Positions 1-6,549 of a stretch of 11,912 nucleotides of DNA are shown here, in pieces. The position numbers were made by a program, and so were the translations under genes. Source of the stretch: Clostridia bacterium (GTDB taxonomy: Bacteria; Bacillota; DSM-521; Neomoorellales; Neomoorellaceae). The DNA is taken from assembly GCA_012727745.1 (NCBI GenBank), contig JAAYGJ010000263.1, positions 1-11,912 on the forward strand. The letters run 5' to 3'. How positions within the stretch are numbered: position 1 is the stretch's first letter; every line of letters starts with the position of its first letter. The notes beneath the pieces were generated by a model. That model was not told where the DNA came from, ran no database searches, and worked only from the letters and a program-made list of their open reading frames with translations.

Positions 1-1602
1 ATAGAGGACCAGGACGGCAATCCGGGGAATAGTAAGCCCCCGTTCCATCACCGTAGTAGTAACCAGCACCGGAAATTCACCGCGAAAAAAAGCGGCAATT
101 GTTTCTTCTTTATGGGGATGGGCCGCATAACAGCCCCGCACCCAGTCCTTACCTGGGGCTGGCTGCGGCCAATCTCGCTTTAAGCCGGCAACAACCGCCT
201 CTACTAGCTCAATCGTCGGCACAAATATTAGCAATTGAATACGTTGCTGCAATACCGTTTCTATGGTCGCCTGCAAGCAGCGTGGCAAACCGCCAGCTGC
301 CGGCCATTTTAACCGTGGTTCCCTTATTATTTGCGGTAAGGGCAACGGCCGCCCGTGATGCCTGGCCGGCAGGTAAATTAACCCTGCCTGGCCCCGTCTG
401 GCGCGGGCAGCAATTTCTGCAGGCGGGGTAGCAGTCAACCACAGGGTCTGTCCCTTTTCTCGACAGGCCCGCTCAACTGCATAATATAGCATCGGCTCCC
501 CTGAGAGGGGATAGGCATCGACTTCATCCAGAACCACCAGATCAAAGCAGCGGTAAAAGCGTAAGGCCTGGTGGGTAGTGGCCAGGTAAAGATCAGCCGG
601 AGCATATTTACCGTGGCTGCCGCCATAAAGAGCCTGGATGCGAACCTGAGGCCAGGCGGCCACGAAACGCTGGTACAACTCCCTGATAACCTCCCGGCGC
701 GGGCAGGCATAGAGAACATTCCTCCCCTGGGCCAGGGCAACGGCTATGGCTCCGAAAGCCACCTCGGTTTTACCGGCACCGCAGGCAGCCCAGAGCAGGC
801 ACTGCCCCGGCTGCCGACGGCGGGCAAAATTTGCCGCCTCCCGGTAGGCGTCTGCCTGTGCTGCCGTTAAATCAAACTTAAGCCGGGGGGTCGATTCCTG
901 TGCGGTTAGGGACAAAGGAGGTAACGAACGGCCAGCAATTGCGTACAGGGGGCGGCAACGCCGAGCCTGTCCCATCACCAGACAGTTTTCGCAGATTAAA
1001 CAGTCGTCCGTCTGGCAGATCTCACAGGTGACCTGGTAAACCCTGGCTTTTTGGCCGCAGCGACGGCAGCGGGGCTGCCCATCCCCGTCATAGCCAACAC
1101 CCGGCAAAAGTTCTGCCTCACCGCGCAAGTAAAGATAATGAAGCATGTCCTCCAGAGGTATGCTTAGCTCCAGCCTGTTTTCAACCAGCGCTTGCGCCGC
1201 CTCTTCCAGCCAGAGGATACGTCCGGCCAGCACTTTCCTTACGTTCTCAAGCTCAGCCGGCGGTAGCAACAGTCCGGGATCAGGAGGGCTGTTTGTCCCG
1301 GGTGAAAAGTAGCTCAACCCTACTTTAGCAGCTGCCCTGGCCAGCAGCCGCTCAACCTGGCCGGCTTTTAGCTTGTTTTTTGTTTTTAGCTGCCGTTTTA
1401 AGTACTCACAAAGAAAAGCCGCCGTACCCAGGGGTAACGGTGGCGTCAACAATCGGAATTCCTTATAGCCCCGGGCGAGCCAGTAGGCTGAATCAAGACC
1501 GGGGTTATGGCTGAGACCTATTCTGGCGCCCTGTTCACCGGTCAGCAGATAAACATAGCCACGCCAACAAAAACCGCGCAAATAACTGCGGCCTTTAAAC
1601 AT
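1..1602 (-). CDS. comFA: ComFA-family DNA translocase/helicase, partial (C-terminus beyond window)
   Basis: My reading of the minus strand from the ATG at 1602 is open for 534 codons to the window edge. ComFA is the ATP-driven motor that helps pull transforming single-stranded DNA through the membrane during competence. Visible in order: an N-terminal region of about 175 residues without a recognised motif; a cysteine-rich zinc-binding module (C179, C182, C193, C196, C201, C204, C207); a Walker A motif AACGAGKT at 272-279; a DEVD box at 359-362; a TAT motif III at 390-392; and the start of the second RecA-like lobe, with TTTVMERGLTIPR at about 515-527. The final QxxGRxGR arginine-finger motif should lie just outside the window. 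The N-terminal part is longer than I recall for Bacillus ComFA. The ATG is preceded by GGGAG about 11 bases upstream. It lies 52 bases after the upstream membrane-protein gene, so it is probably cotranscribed with it. PriA-like helicases are the main alternative, but the four-cysteine module before Walker A favours ComFA. Confidence 0.88.
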   Translation of the reverse strand, partial: MFKGRSYLRGFCWRGYVYLLTGEQGARIGLSHNPGLDSAYWLARGYKEFRLLTPPLPLGTAAFLCEYLKRQLKTKNKLKAGQVERLLARAAAKVGLSYFSPGTNSPPDPGLLLPPAELENVRKVLAGRILWLEEAAQALVENRLELSIPLEDMLHYLYLRGEAELLPGVGYDGDGQPRCRRCGQKARVYQVTCEICQTDDCLICENCLVMGQARRCRPLYAIAGRSLPPLSLTAQESTPRLKFDLTAAQADAYREAANFARRRQPGQCLLWAACGAGKTEVAFGAIAVALAQGRNVLYACPRREVIRELYQRFVAAWPQVRIQALYGGSHGKYAPADLYLATTHQALRFYRCFDLVVLDEVDAYPLSGEPMLYYAVERACREKGQTLWLTATPPAEIAARARRGQAGLIYLPARHHGRPLPLPQIIREPRLKWPAAGGLPRCLQATIETVLQQRIQLLIFVPTIELVEAVVAGLKRDWPQPAPGKDWVRGCYAAHPHKEETIAAFFRGEFPVLVTTTVMERGLTIPRIAVLVLY

Positions 1603-1654
1603 GCCCTTCAACTCCCGGATTATTCTTCGCGACAGGGCATTTAATTCCTTTTTT

Positions 1655-2086
1655 CTACATATTATTTTGTTGCCAAAATTGTTCCAGCCGCTGCCAGGCT
1701 CCTCTGAAGCTTTTTTCCTCCCGGATATCCAGGCAATATACTTTATTGCCGGCGCCAGCCGCCCCTTGCCCCTCATCAAACATTCCCGGCAGCGGCAGCA
1801 CCGTCGGCGGGCAGGAATAAGGGACCAGCAAATGGCACAAAATAGCAAGGGTTGCCTGCGACGGCCGCTCAGCAATAACCCGTAACCGCCATAATGACTT
1901 ACGGCGCTGACAGCGCAGAAAAAAAAGTCGCAGCAAGCCTTCCAGGAAATTCTCCTGATCACCAATTAACAGCACCAGACAGGGTTTATCAATACTTGCA
2001 ACTTTCTGACGCCAGCAAATCCAGCTGTAGGCCAGGATTAACATAGCGACCGTTGCCAGTAAAATCACTGGTGCCTGGTAGCTCAT
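1655..2086 (-). CDS. Hypothetical single-span membrane protein (143 aa) upstream of comFA
   Basis: The protein has one N-terminal hydrophobic helix (residues about 7-25) followed by a basic stretch and a soluble domain with the segment CLVLLIGDQENFLEGLLRL (about 36-54). It is therefore probably a signal-anchored protein with its soluble part on the cytoplasmic side, although the topology is not certain. I do not recognise a named family. The LIGDQENFLEG-type segment resembles, from memory only, short conserved proteins found near competence genes in clostridia. I chose the ATG at 2086 because GGGGGTGAG lies just upstream and the hydrophobic helix then starts at residue 7. The frame stays open upstream to 2263, but that extension overlaps the divergent zinc-ribbon gene and has no good ribosome site. 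The stop lies 52 bases before comFA, so a two-gene transcript with comFA is likely. No function is assigned. Confidence 0.7.
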   Translation of the reverse strand: MSYQAPVILLATVAMLILAYSWICWRQKVASIDKPCLVLLIGDQENFLEGLLRLFFLRCQRRKSLWRLRVIAERPSQATLAILCHLLVPYSCPPTVLPLPGMFDEGQGAAGAGNKVYCLDIREEKSFRGAWQRLEQFWQQNNM

Positions 2087-2150
2087 GTCGCTCACCCCCT
2101 GCTCCATTCTATGCCCCAGGGGGTAAGGAAAGTGAAAGGAGGGAAACTGA

Positions 2151-2315
2151 GTGTCAGAATCCAGCGACGCTTGCCTGCGTTGTGGCGCTTCCTTAAGCTT
2201 TATTGAGCGTTTTGGCCTGGAAAACGCCGTCGATGTTCCCGGCAGGGGATCGCTCTGCCCCAATTGTTACCGGGAACTATCGCTGGAAGAATATGATAGT
2301 TACTTTAAAGCTTAA
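2151..2315 (+). CDS. Small zinc-ribbon protein (54 aa)
   Basis: A GTG start at 2151 is preceded by a near-ideal ribosome site, AAAGGAGG at 2135-2142, with an 8-base spacer. The translation is 54 residues with two cysteine knuckles, CLRCG (C8, C11) and CPNC (C36, C39), then an acidic/aromatic tail, RELSLEEYDSYFKA. Four cysteines in CxxC pairs 25 residues apart are a standard zinc-ribbon layout, so metal binding is a firm inference; the biological role is not known. The gene is divergent from the membrane protein that starts at 2086, with 64 bases between them. Its last 11 bases overlap the 3' end of the convergent phosphohexomutase gene. Related short zinc-ribbon proteins near flagellar and competence genes are often annotated as hypothetical. 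No clear sigma-A promoter was seen upstream. The ribosome site and the cysteine spacing argue against a chance reading frame. Confidence 0.78.
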   Translation: MSESSDACLRCGASLSFIERFGLENAVDVPGRGSLCPNCYRELSLEEYDSYFKA

Positions 2316-3720
2316 GTGTGGCAACAACTTCTGCCCGCAAAATTTCAAGCCGCTCTGCTTCTGCTGCTTCGGTATACAGGCGTAAAAGGGGCTCTGTACC
2401 CGAAGGGCGCAGCAGTACCCAGCTGCCATCAGCCAGAACTAGTTTAAGGCCGTCAAGGAGCAGCCGTTCCTTTACCGGCACTCCTGCCAGGCTTGACGGG
2501 GCCCAGTGCGACAATTCGTTCAAAACCCGCTCTTTGACTTCAGGAGTAACCTCAATATCAAAACGCCGGCTAAACAATCTGCCATAGCGCTCCTGCAAAT
2601 CGTTCATGATTGCCCCCAGGCTGCGGCCCTGAACAGCGCGCAATTCAGCTACCAGGGCCGCAGCCAGAATACCGTCCTTTTCCGGTATATGTCCGCGAAT
2701 GCTCATGCCCCCGCTCTCTTCACCGCCGAGGATGCAGTCTTTTTCCAACAGGGCCTGGCCGATATATTTAAATCCTACTGGTGTTTCAATAACCTCCAGG
2801 TTATAAGCCCCGGTCAGGCGATCCAAATTGTGGGTAGTAGCTACCGTCCGGGCAACCGGACCCCGGTAGCGGCGGTGCTGCAGTAAATGGGCCAGGATCA
2901 GGTATAAAATCTCGTTGGCGTTATAATAAGTGCCATCGCTATCAACGATCCCAAAACGGTCGGCATCGCCGTCAAGGGCCAGCCCCAAGTCAGCCCCTGT
3001 CTCTTTTACCCGCTGCGTCAATTCTGCCAGGCCCCGGGCACCGGGGTCGGGCATATAACCACCAAAAAGGGGGTCGCGGTAGTTATGGATACTTTCTACC
3101 TGACAGCCGGCCCGTTGTAAAAATTTCTCCAGATAGCCAATCCCGGCCCCGTAAAGGGGATCCACCACTACTTTCAAACGGGCTTTATTCAGAGGCTCTA
3201 TTTCAATTAAACCCTGTAAATAAGCGAGGTAATCCTCCTGCGGTTCCAATTCCCGCAGCAATTCCTGTTGCCGCCCTTTTCCTAAATCCAAACGGGGTAC
3301 TTCTTCCCCGGCCCCAACAGCAGCAATTTCTTTTTCAATAGCTTCGGTGACAACCGGCAGCGCCGGGCCGGCATATTCGGGAATAAACTTGACCCCGCAG
3401 TAAACCGGGGGATTATGACTGGCCGTAAACATTAAGGCTCCTGCTGCCTGCTGTTTTTTAATCGACCAGGCCGTTACCGGGGTGGGCACAGCACGGGACG
3501 GCAGGTAAACTGTAAAGCCGGCAGCAATCAATACTTCTGCGGCGGCTGTAGCAAATTCCGGCGCCAGGAAACGGTTATCAAAGCCAATCACAATTTTCCT
3601 CGCTTTAGATTTATCCTGCAGGTAATTAGCAATAGCCAGGGCAACCCGGCGCACATTGGTAAAAGTAAAATCTTCGGCAATAATAGCCCGCCAGCCATCA
3701 GTCCCAAATTTAATAGTCAT
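2305..3720 (-). CDS. Phosphoglucomutase/phosphomannomutase family protein
   Basis: This is a full-length alpha-D-phosphohexomutase of 471 residues. It interconverts 1- and 6-phosphates of hexoses (glucose, mannose or glucosamine) through a phosphoserine. The four family landmarks are all present: the catalytic serine loop TASHNPP with Ser101, the metal-binding loop DGDADRFG at 250-257, the sugar-recognition loop GEESGG at 333-338, and the phosphate-binding loop RPSGTEP at 438-444. The N-terminus MTIKFGTDGWR matches the usual family opening, and GGGGGTG lies upstream of the ATG. The exact sugar cannot be read from the sequence. It is not an obvious GlmM, whose serine loop usually differs, so PGM/PMM activity is the cautious call. 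It lies 29 bases after the DUF421 gene with no visible terminator, so it is probably in the same transcript. It could supply glucose-1-phosphate or mannose-1-phosphate for wall polysaccharides made by the neighbouring cluster. Confidence 0.92.
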   Translation of the reverse strand: MTIKFGTDGWRAIIAEDFTFTNVRRVALAIANYLQDKSKARKIVIGFDNRFLAPEFATAAAEVLIAAGFTVYLPSRAVPTPVTAWSIKKQQAAGALMFTASHNPPVYCGVKFIPEYAGPALPVVTEAIEKEIAAVGAGEEVPRLDLGKGRQQELLRELEPQEDYLAYLQGLIEIEPLNKARLKVVVDPLYGAGIGYLEKFLQRAGCQVESIHNYRDPLFGGYMPDPGARGLAELTQRVKETGADLGLALDGDADRFGIVDSDGTYYNANEILYLILAHLLQHRRYRGPVARTVATTHNLDRLTGAYNLEVIETPVGFKYIGQALLEKDCILGGEESGGMSIRGHIPEKDGILAAALVAELRAVQGRSLGAIMNDLQERYGRLFSRRFDIEVTPEVKERVLNELSHWAPSSLAGVPVKERLLLDGLKLVLADGSWVLLRPSGTEPLLRLYTEAAEAERLEILRAEVVATLKL

Positions 3721-3749
3721 AAAAAAACACCCCCATGCCTGAAATCTTA

Positions 3750-4478
3750 TTAGCTTTTCTGCTGCGATTGTAACGGATTCTGCGGTTGATCAGTTATATC
3801 TACCGGAGCGGTTAAATTATCCTGTTTGCAGTTTATATAAACCGAACCGTCACTCCGTAGAACGGCATAATCAACCTGGCTGACATCCTGCACCCCCTGA
3901 GCCTGTAACTGCTGGAGCAGCCACTGTTCATCCAGCCTTACTTGTTCCAGGTTCTGAAAAATTATTTCCCCGTCCATAATCAATTCCACCGGAATACCCT
4001 CATAACTGGTGGGCAATTTTAGATCAGCCGGGGTCAGGGGCCTTTTTTGTGACTTGGGTAAAACACTTAATACCCCATCAGTTTCCAGAATAGCATACTC
4101 TACGTCAGCGATATCGAAAATACCTTTTTGCCGTAGCTGCATACTTAACTCATCAAGATTATAATGCATTTTTTTCATGTTGTCTTCCAAAATTTTCCCA
4201 TTATGGACCACAACCGTCGCCTCACCGGCAATAAGCTTGCGGGCCGGCCGGTTGACCATGACCACATAACCAGCAATATAAGTAAAAACAGCAAATAGGG
4301 TCAGCCCCAGAAAGTGCAGCCCGGTTTGCTTGGGGCCGGTATCGGTAGCGAGGACGGCAGCAATACTGCCAAAGGTAATCCCGTTAATATAATCAAAAAA
4401 AGTTAGCTGGCCGATTTGCTGTTTACCGAGGATGCGAGTATAAAACAAAATAGCGCTGAAGGCCAGCAGGGTCTGCAA
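3750..4478 (-). CDS. DUF421 (YetF-like) membrane protein
   Basis: This 242-residue protein belongs to the YetF/DUF421 family, membrane proteins of poorly known function in spore-formers. The conserved block RILGKQQIGQLTFFDYINGITFGSIAA lies at about 15-41, shown here in part as GKQQIGQLTFFDYINGITFG. Two or three membrane segments occupy residues about 4-75. The cytoplasmic part holds two similar copies of an alpha/beta unit (about 84-140 and 163-215), each ending in a DVxxVxYAxLxxDG pattern: DIADVEYAILETDG and DVSQVDYAVLRSDG. The tail (about 220-242) is rich in Gln and Pro. The start is a TTG at 4478 with GGAGG five bases upstream; an in-frame TAG lies six codons before it. The first membrane helix is therefore shorter than in Bacillus YetF as I recall it. 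The gene lies 37 bases after a 31-residue membrane peptide gene and 29 bases before the phosphohexomutase. Confidence 0.88.
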   Translation of the reverse strand: MQTLLAFSAILFYTRILGKQQIGQLTFFDYINGITFGSIAAVLATDTGPKQTGLHFLGLTLFAVFTYIAGYVVMVNRPARKLIAGEATVVVHNGKILEDNMKKMHYNLDELSMQLRQKGIFDIADVEYAILETDGVLSVLPKSQKRPLTPADLKLPTSYEGIPVELIMDGEIIFQNLEQVRLDEQWLLQQLQAQGVQDVSQVDYAVLRSDGSVYINCKQDNLTAPVDITDQPQNPLQSQQKS

Positions 4479-4515
4479 AAAAACCTCCAGGTACTACACA
4501 GCCTTGCCCCCTCTT

Positions 4516-4611
4516 TTAGATTAATTCTTTTTTATGGAGATAAATAAGCAAAGCAATGCCAGCAAAAACAAAAGCCAGGATCAGCAAGCCTTCAATCACC
4601 AGTTCTCGCAC
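4516..4611 (-). CDS. Small single-span membrane peptide (31 aa)
   Basis: A GTG at 4611 is preceded by GGAGG with an 8-base spacer (GGAGGATAAAAAAGTG on the minus strand). The 31-residue product starts VRELVIEGLLIL, continues through a hydrophobic helix (about residues 5-25) and ends YLHKKELI with a basic C-terminal flank. The composition fits a small bitopic membrane protein. An in-frame ATG at 4632 would give 38 residues, but it has no good ribosome site, so the GTG is preferred. It is the first gene after the terminator at 4675-4696 and lies 37 bases before the DUF421 gene. It may be a partner or regulator of that protein, which is inference from position only. No family is recognised. Confidence 0.6.
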   Translation of the reverse strand: MRELVIEGLLILAFVFAGIALLIYLHKKELI

Positions 4612-4673
4612 TTTTTTATCCTCCGTTTGCATGGCTTCATGCTGGTATTATTTCCTATAAATCGGCATAAATA

Positions 4674-4696
4674 CAAAAAACCGCCTCTAAAGGCGG
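4674..4696 (-). terminator. Intrinsic terminator of the envelope gene cluster
   Basis: On the minus strand a perfect six-base-pair stem CCGCCT/AGGCGG closes a four-base loop (TTAG) and is followed directly by six T residues and a further T-rich run. It lies 23 bases beyond the stop codon of the gene ending at 4720. This is a textbook rho-independent terminator and separates the upstream envelope cluster from the small-peptide/DUF421/phosphohexomutase group. Confidence 0.9.
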
Positions 4697-4719
4697 TGTC
4701 TTGACACAAAACAGAAAGC

Positions 4720-4962
4720 TCAAGGTGCTAAATTGTCAAGTCGTCGTTCCAGGGCAGCCAGACGTTTTTGCGCCTGTTCAATTTCCTGCTTTATGGGTGC
4801 TAAGTGCCGCTCAACTACTTCCTGCACATAACTGCGGGTTACCACCGGTTCTGCCTGCAGGGCAGCAGCAAAAGCCGGCGGCCGCGAGCTTGCTGCCAGC
4901 AGGCTTAAGCTAAACAGCAGGATCAGAAAAATATCAAGCAAATAATCATTACGCAAAGGCAC
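4720..4962 (-). CDS. Small secreted or membrane-anchored coiled-coil protein (80 aa)
   Basis: The N-terminus carries a hydrophobic segment (residues about 8-24) followed by a possible signal-peptidase site near PAFAA (residues 29-33). The rest (about 43-78) is a charged heptad-like helix, ending KRLAALERRLDNLAP, which should form a coiled coil. The product is therefore probably exported or anchored outside the membrane; no family is recognised. The GTG at 4962 has AAGG only three bases upstream, so an in-frame TTG at 4956, nine bases from the same AAGG, is an equally good start and would remove two residues. It follows the WecA/TagO-type gene by 14 bases and is the last gene before the terminator at 4675-4696, so it belongs to the envelope transcript. 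A structural role linked to wall polymer synthesis is possible but unproven. Confidence 0.72.
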   Translation of the reverse strand: MPLRNDYLLDIFLILLFSLSLLAASSRPPAFAAALQAEPVVTRSYVQEVVERHLAPIKQEIEQAQKRLAALERRLDNLAP

Positions 4963-4976
4963 TCACCTTCCCGCTG

Positions 4977-6026
4977 CTAGGACATGGGCATACTTTTATG
5001 ACGGGATTTGCTCCCGGCAAGTTGTTTCCAGCTCAGGAAGCCCAGCTTATCAAGGCCCAGCAAAGTTAAAATAGTTAAGCCCGTCAAAATTAGCATCCCT
5101 TGGGCGGTGGTCAGGACACTGAGTAAGATAGCACTGCCCCCCAAACAAATATTTACTAGGTAGATAATAAGCACTGCCTGGCGCTGGGTTAAACCCTGGG
5201 CCAGCAGCAGATGATGCAAATGGCCTTTATCAGGGGCGAAGATAGGCCTGCGGTTCAGGTAGCGCCGAATAATAGCCAGGAAAGTATCCATAATCGGCAA
5301 GCCTAAAGTAACCACCGGCACAAAAAGGGATATTACCGTAGCGCTCTTGGTCAAACCGATAACAGCCAGGGCTGCCAGATTAAAGCCTAAAAACATGGAA
5401 CCGCTGTCACCCATAAAAATCTTAGCCGGGTGAAAATTGAATGGTAAAAAGCCCAGGATGCCGGCAGCCAGGGACAGGGACAGCAGGGCTACTGCCACTT
5501 CACCATGCAACCAGGCTACCACCGCTATCGTCACTGCAGCTATAAAGGAGGTCCCCGCAGCCAGGCCGTCCAGACCATCTACCAAATTTAAAGCATTGGT
5601 TATGCCAACTACCCAGAAAATAGTCACTGGGATCGCCAATTTGCCCAGGATAAAAACCCCATCCAGCGGGTGCGTCAAAAACTCCACCCGGGCCCCAAAT
5701 GCTACCAGGATACTTGCCGCCACAATCTGTCCGGCCAATTTTAAACAGGGACTCAAACCCTTAATATCATCAACTGCGCCTACCAGCATGATAAAAGTGC
5801 CGCCCAGAAAAAGGCCTAAGTAAGCACCCTGGAAATAACCCAGCCAGCAGAAAGCCGCTAGAAAACCGCCATAGATGGCCACACCGCCCAGGCGGGGCAT
5901 CATCGTATGGTGAACCTTGCGGCTGTCCGGTTTATCCATTGCCCCCAACCGGGGTGCTAGTCGATATATTAAAGGTGTAAGTATAAAGCTGACGACTCCT
6001 GCAAAGACGAAGGGCAGGATCTTCAC
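4977..6026 (-). CDS. Undecaprenyl-phosphate GlcNAc-1-phosphate transferase (WecA/TagO type)
   Basis: This is a 349-residue polytopic membrane enzyme of the MraY/WecA superfamily. It transfers a sugar-1-phosphate from a UDP-sugar to undecaprenyl phosphate, the first membrane step of wall polysaccharide or teichoic acid synthesis. Diagnostic motifs are all present: the Asp pair VDDIKG (D86, D87), NLVDGLDGL at 147-155, the catalytic-loop MGDSGS at 205-210 (D207), and the histidine loop PDKGHLHHLLL at about 265-275. The HLHH loop and the absence of MraY-specific signatures favour WecA/TagO over MraY, so the substrate is probably UDP-GlcNAc. About ten membrane helices can be drawn. The start is a GTG at 6026 with AGGAGG seven bases upstream; that ribosome site lies immediately after the fabZ stop, suggesting coupled translation. 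The gene begins the lipid-linked chain that MurJ-type flipping and CsaB pyruvylation could serve. Confidence 0.92.
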   Translation of the reverse strand: MKILPFVFAGVVSFILTPLIYRLAPRLGAMDKPDSRKVHHTMMPRLGGVAIYGGFLAAFCWLGYFQGAYLGLFLGGTFIMLVGAVDDIKGLSPCLKLAGQIVAASILVAFGARVEFLTHPLDGVFILGKLAIPVTIFWVVGITNALNLVDGLDGLAAGTSFIAAVTIAVVAWLHGEVAVALLSLSLAAGILGFLPFNFHPAKIFMGDSGSMFLGFNLAALAVIGLTKSATVISLFVPVVTLGLPIMDTFLAIIRRYLNRRPIFAPDKGHLHHLLLAQGLTQRQAVLIIYLVNICLGGSAILLSVLTTAQGMLILTGLTILTLLGLDKLGFLSWKQLAGSKSRHKSMPMS

Positions 6027-6039
6027 ACCAGTTCCTCCT

Positions 6040-6471
6040 CTATTCTAACTTTTTGCCAACTGCAAAGATTAGCTCGCCCTCAGCTGCCAGTTCTTCCTCC
6101 ACCCAGGCGCGGCCGTAACCCTTGCCTACCTGACCTTTCAGTCTAATAATCTCCGTCTCCAGCCGCAAAACATCTCCCGGTATTACCTGGCGGCGAAAGC
6201 GGACTTTATCCATCCCACCAAAAAGAACTATCCGGCCCTGAAATTGGGGCAGGCTCAGCAAAGCAACCGCACCTACCTGGGCCAGAGCCTCCATTATCAA
6301 AACCCCGGGCATTACTGGCTGCCCGGGAAAATGGCCGGCAAAATACCATTCGTTGCCGCTGACATTTTTTTGACCAACTGCCCGCTGGCCAGCCTCCACC
6401 GCGAGCAGGCGATCCACCAGCAAAAAGGGATAACGGTGGGGTAAAATTTCCTGGATCGCTGTCAAATCCAT
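6040..6471 (-). CDS. fabZ: 3-hydroxyacyl-ACP dehydratase FabZ
   Basis: The 143-residue length and sequence match FabZ, which removes water from 3-hydroxyacyl-ACP in the elongation cycle of type II fatty acid synthesis. The N-terminal ILPHRYPFLLVDR motif is intact. The hotdog-fold active site is present: GHFPGQPVMPGVLIMEALAQ with catalytic His47 and Glu61. The conserved PGDVL turn follows at 108-112. The ATG at 6471 is preceded by AAGGTGA with suitable spacing. The gene lies between the MurJ-type flippase (78 bases upstream) and the WecA/TagO gene (13 bases downstream), not with other fatty acid genes in this window. A candidate promoter lies just upstream, so it may have partly separate expression. 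FabZ is also found with lipid A genes in Gram-negatives, but no Lpx genes are visible here. Confidence 0.95.
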   Translation of the reverse strand: MDLTAIQEILPHRYPFLLVDRLLAVEAGQRAVGQKNVSGNEWYFAGHFPGQPVMPGVLIMEALAQVGAVALLSLPQFQGRIVLFGGMDKVRFRRQVIPGDVLRLETEIIRLKGQVGKGYGRAWVEEELAAEGELIFAVGKKLE

Positions 6472-6503
6472 GGCGTCACTTCACCTTAATGCAAAATTAA
6501 AAA

Positions 6504-6533
6504 ATAGTAAGGAATGTATTCGCCATGCATCAA
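6504..6533 (-). promoter_or_regulatory. Candidate sigma-A promoter for fabZ
   Basis: On the minus strand TTGATG (6533-6528) and TACTAT (6509-6504) are separated by 18 bases, each matching four of six consensus positions. The site lies in the 78-base gap between the MurJ-type gene and fabZ and would start transcription shortly before the fabZ ribosome site. The same gap contains a weak inverted repeat AAATAGT/ACTATTT followed by T residues, which could instead act as a poor terminator. Confidence 0.35.
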
Positions 6534-6549
6534 CTATTTCCTGCTTGTC

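Noticed and set aside
2087..2263. N-terminal extension of the membrane protein at 1655-2086 to 202 residues
   Set aside because: It would overlap the well-supported divergent zinc-ribbon gene, lacks a good ribosome site, and places the membrane helix deep inside the protein.
4640..4680. Possible minus-strand promoter TTGTAT-17-AAATAA upstream of the 31-residue peptide
   Set aside because: A promoter is expected here after the terminator, but the match is poor and overlaps the terminator T-run, so it is not listed.
5437..5823. 128-codon plus-strand frame inside the WecA/TagO-type gene
   Set aside because: It is antisense to strongly conserved catalytic motifs, has no recognisable domain, and has a composition expected of an antisense frame.
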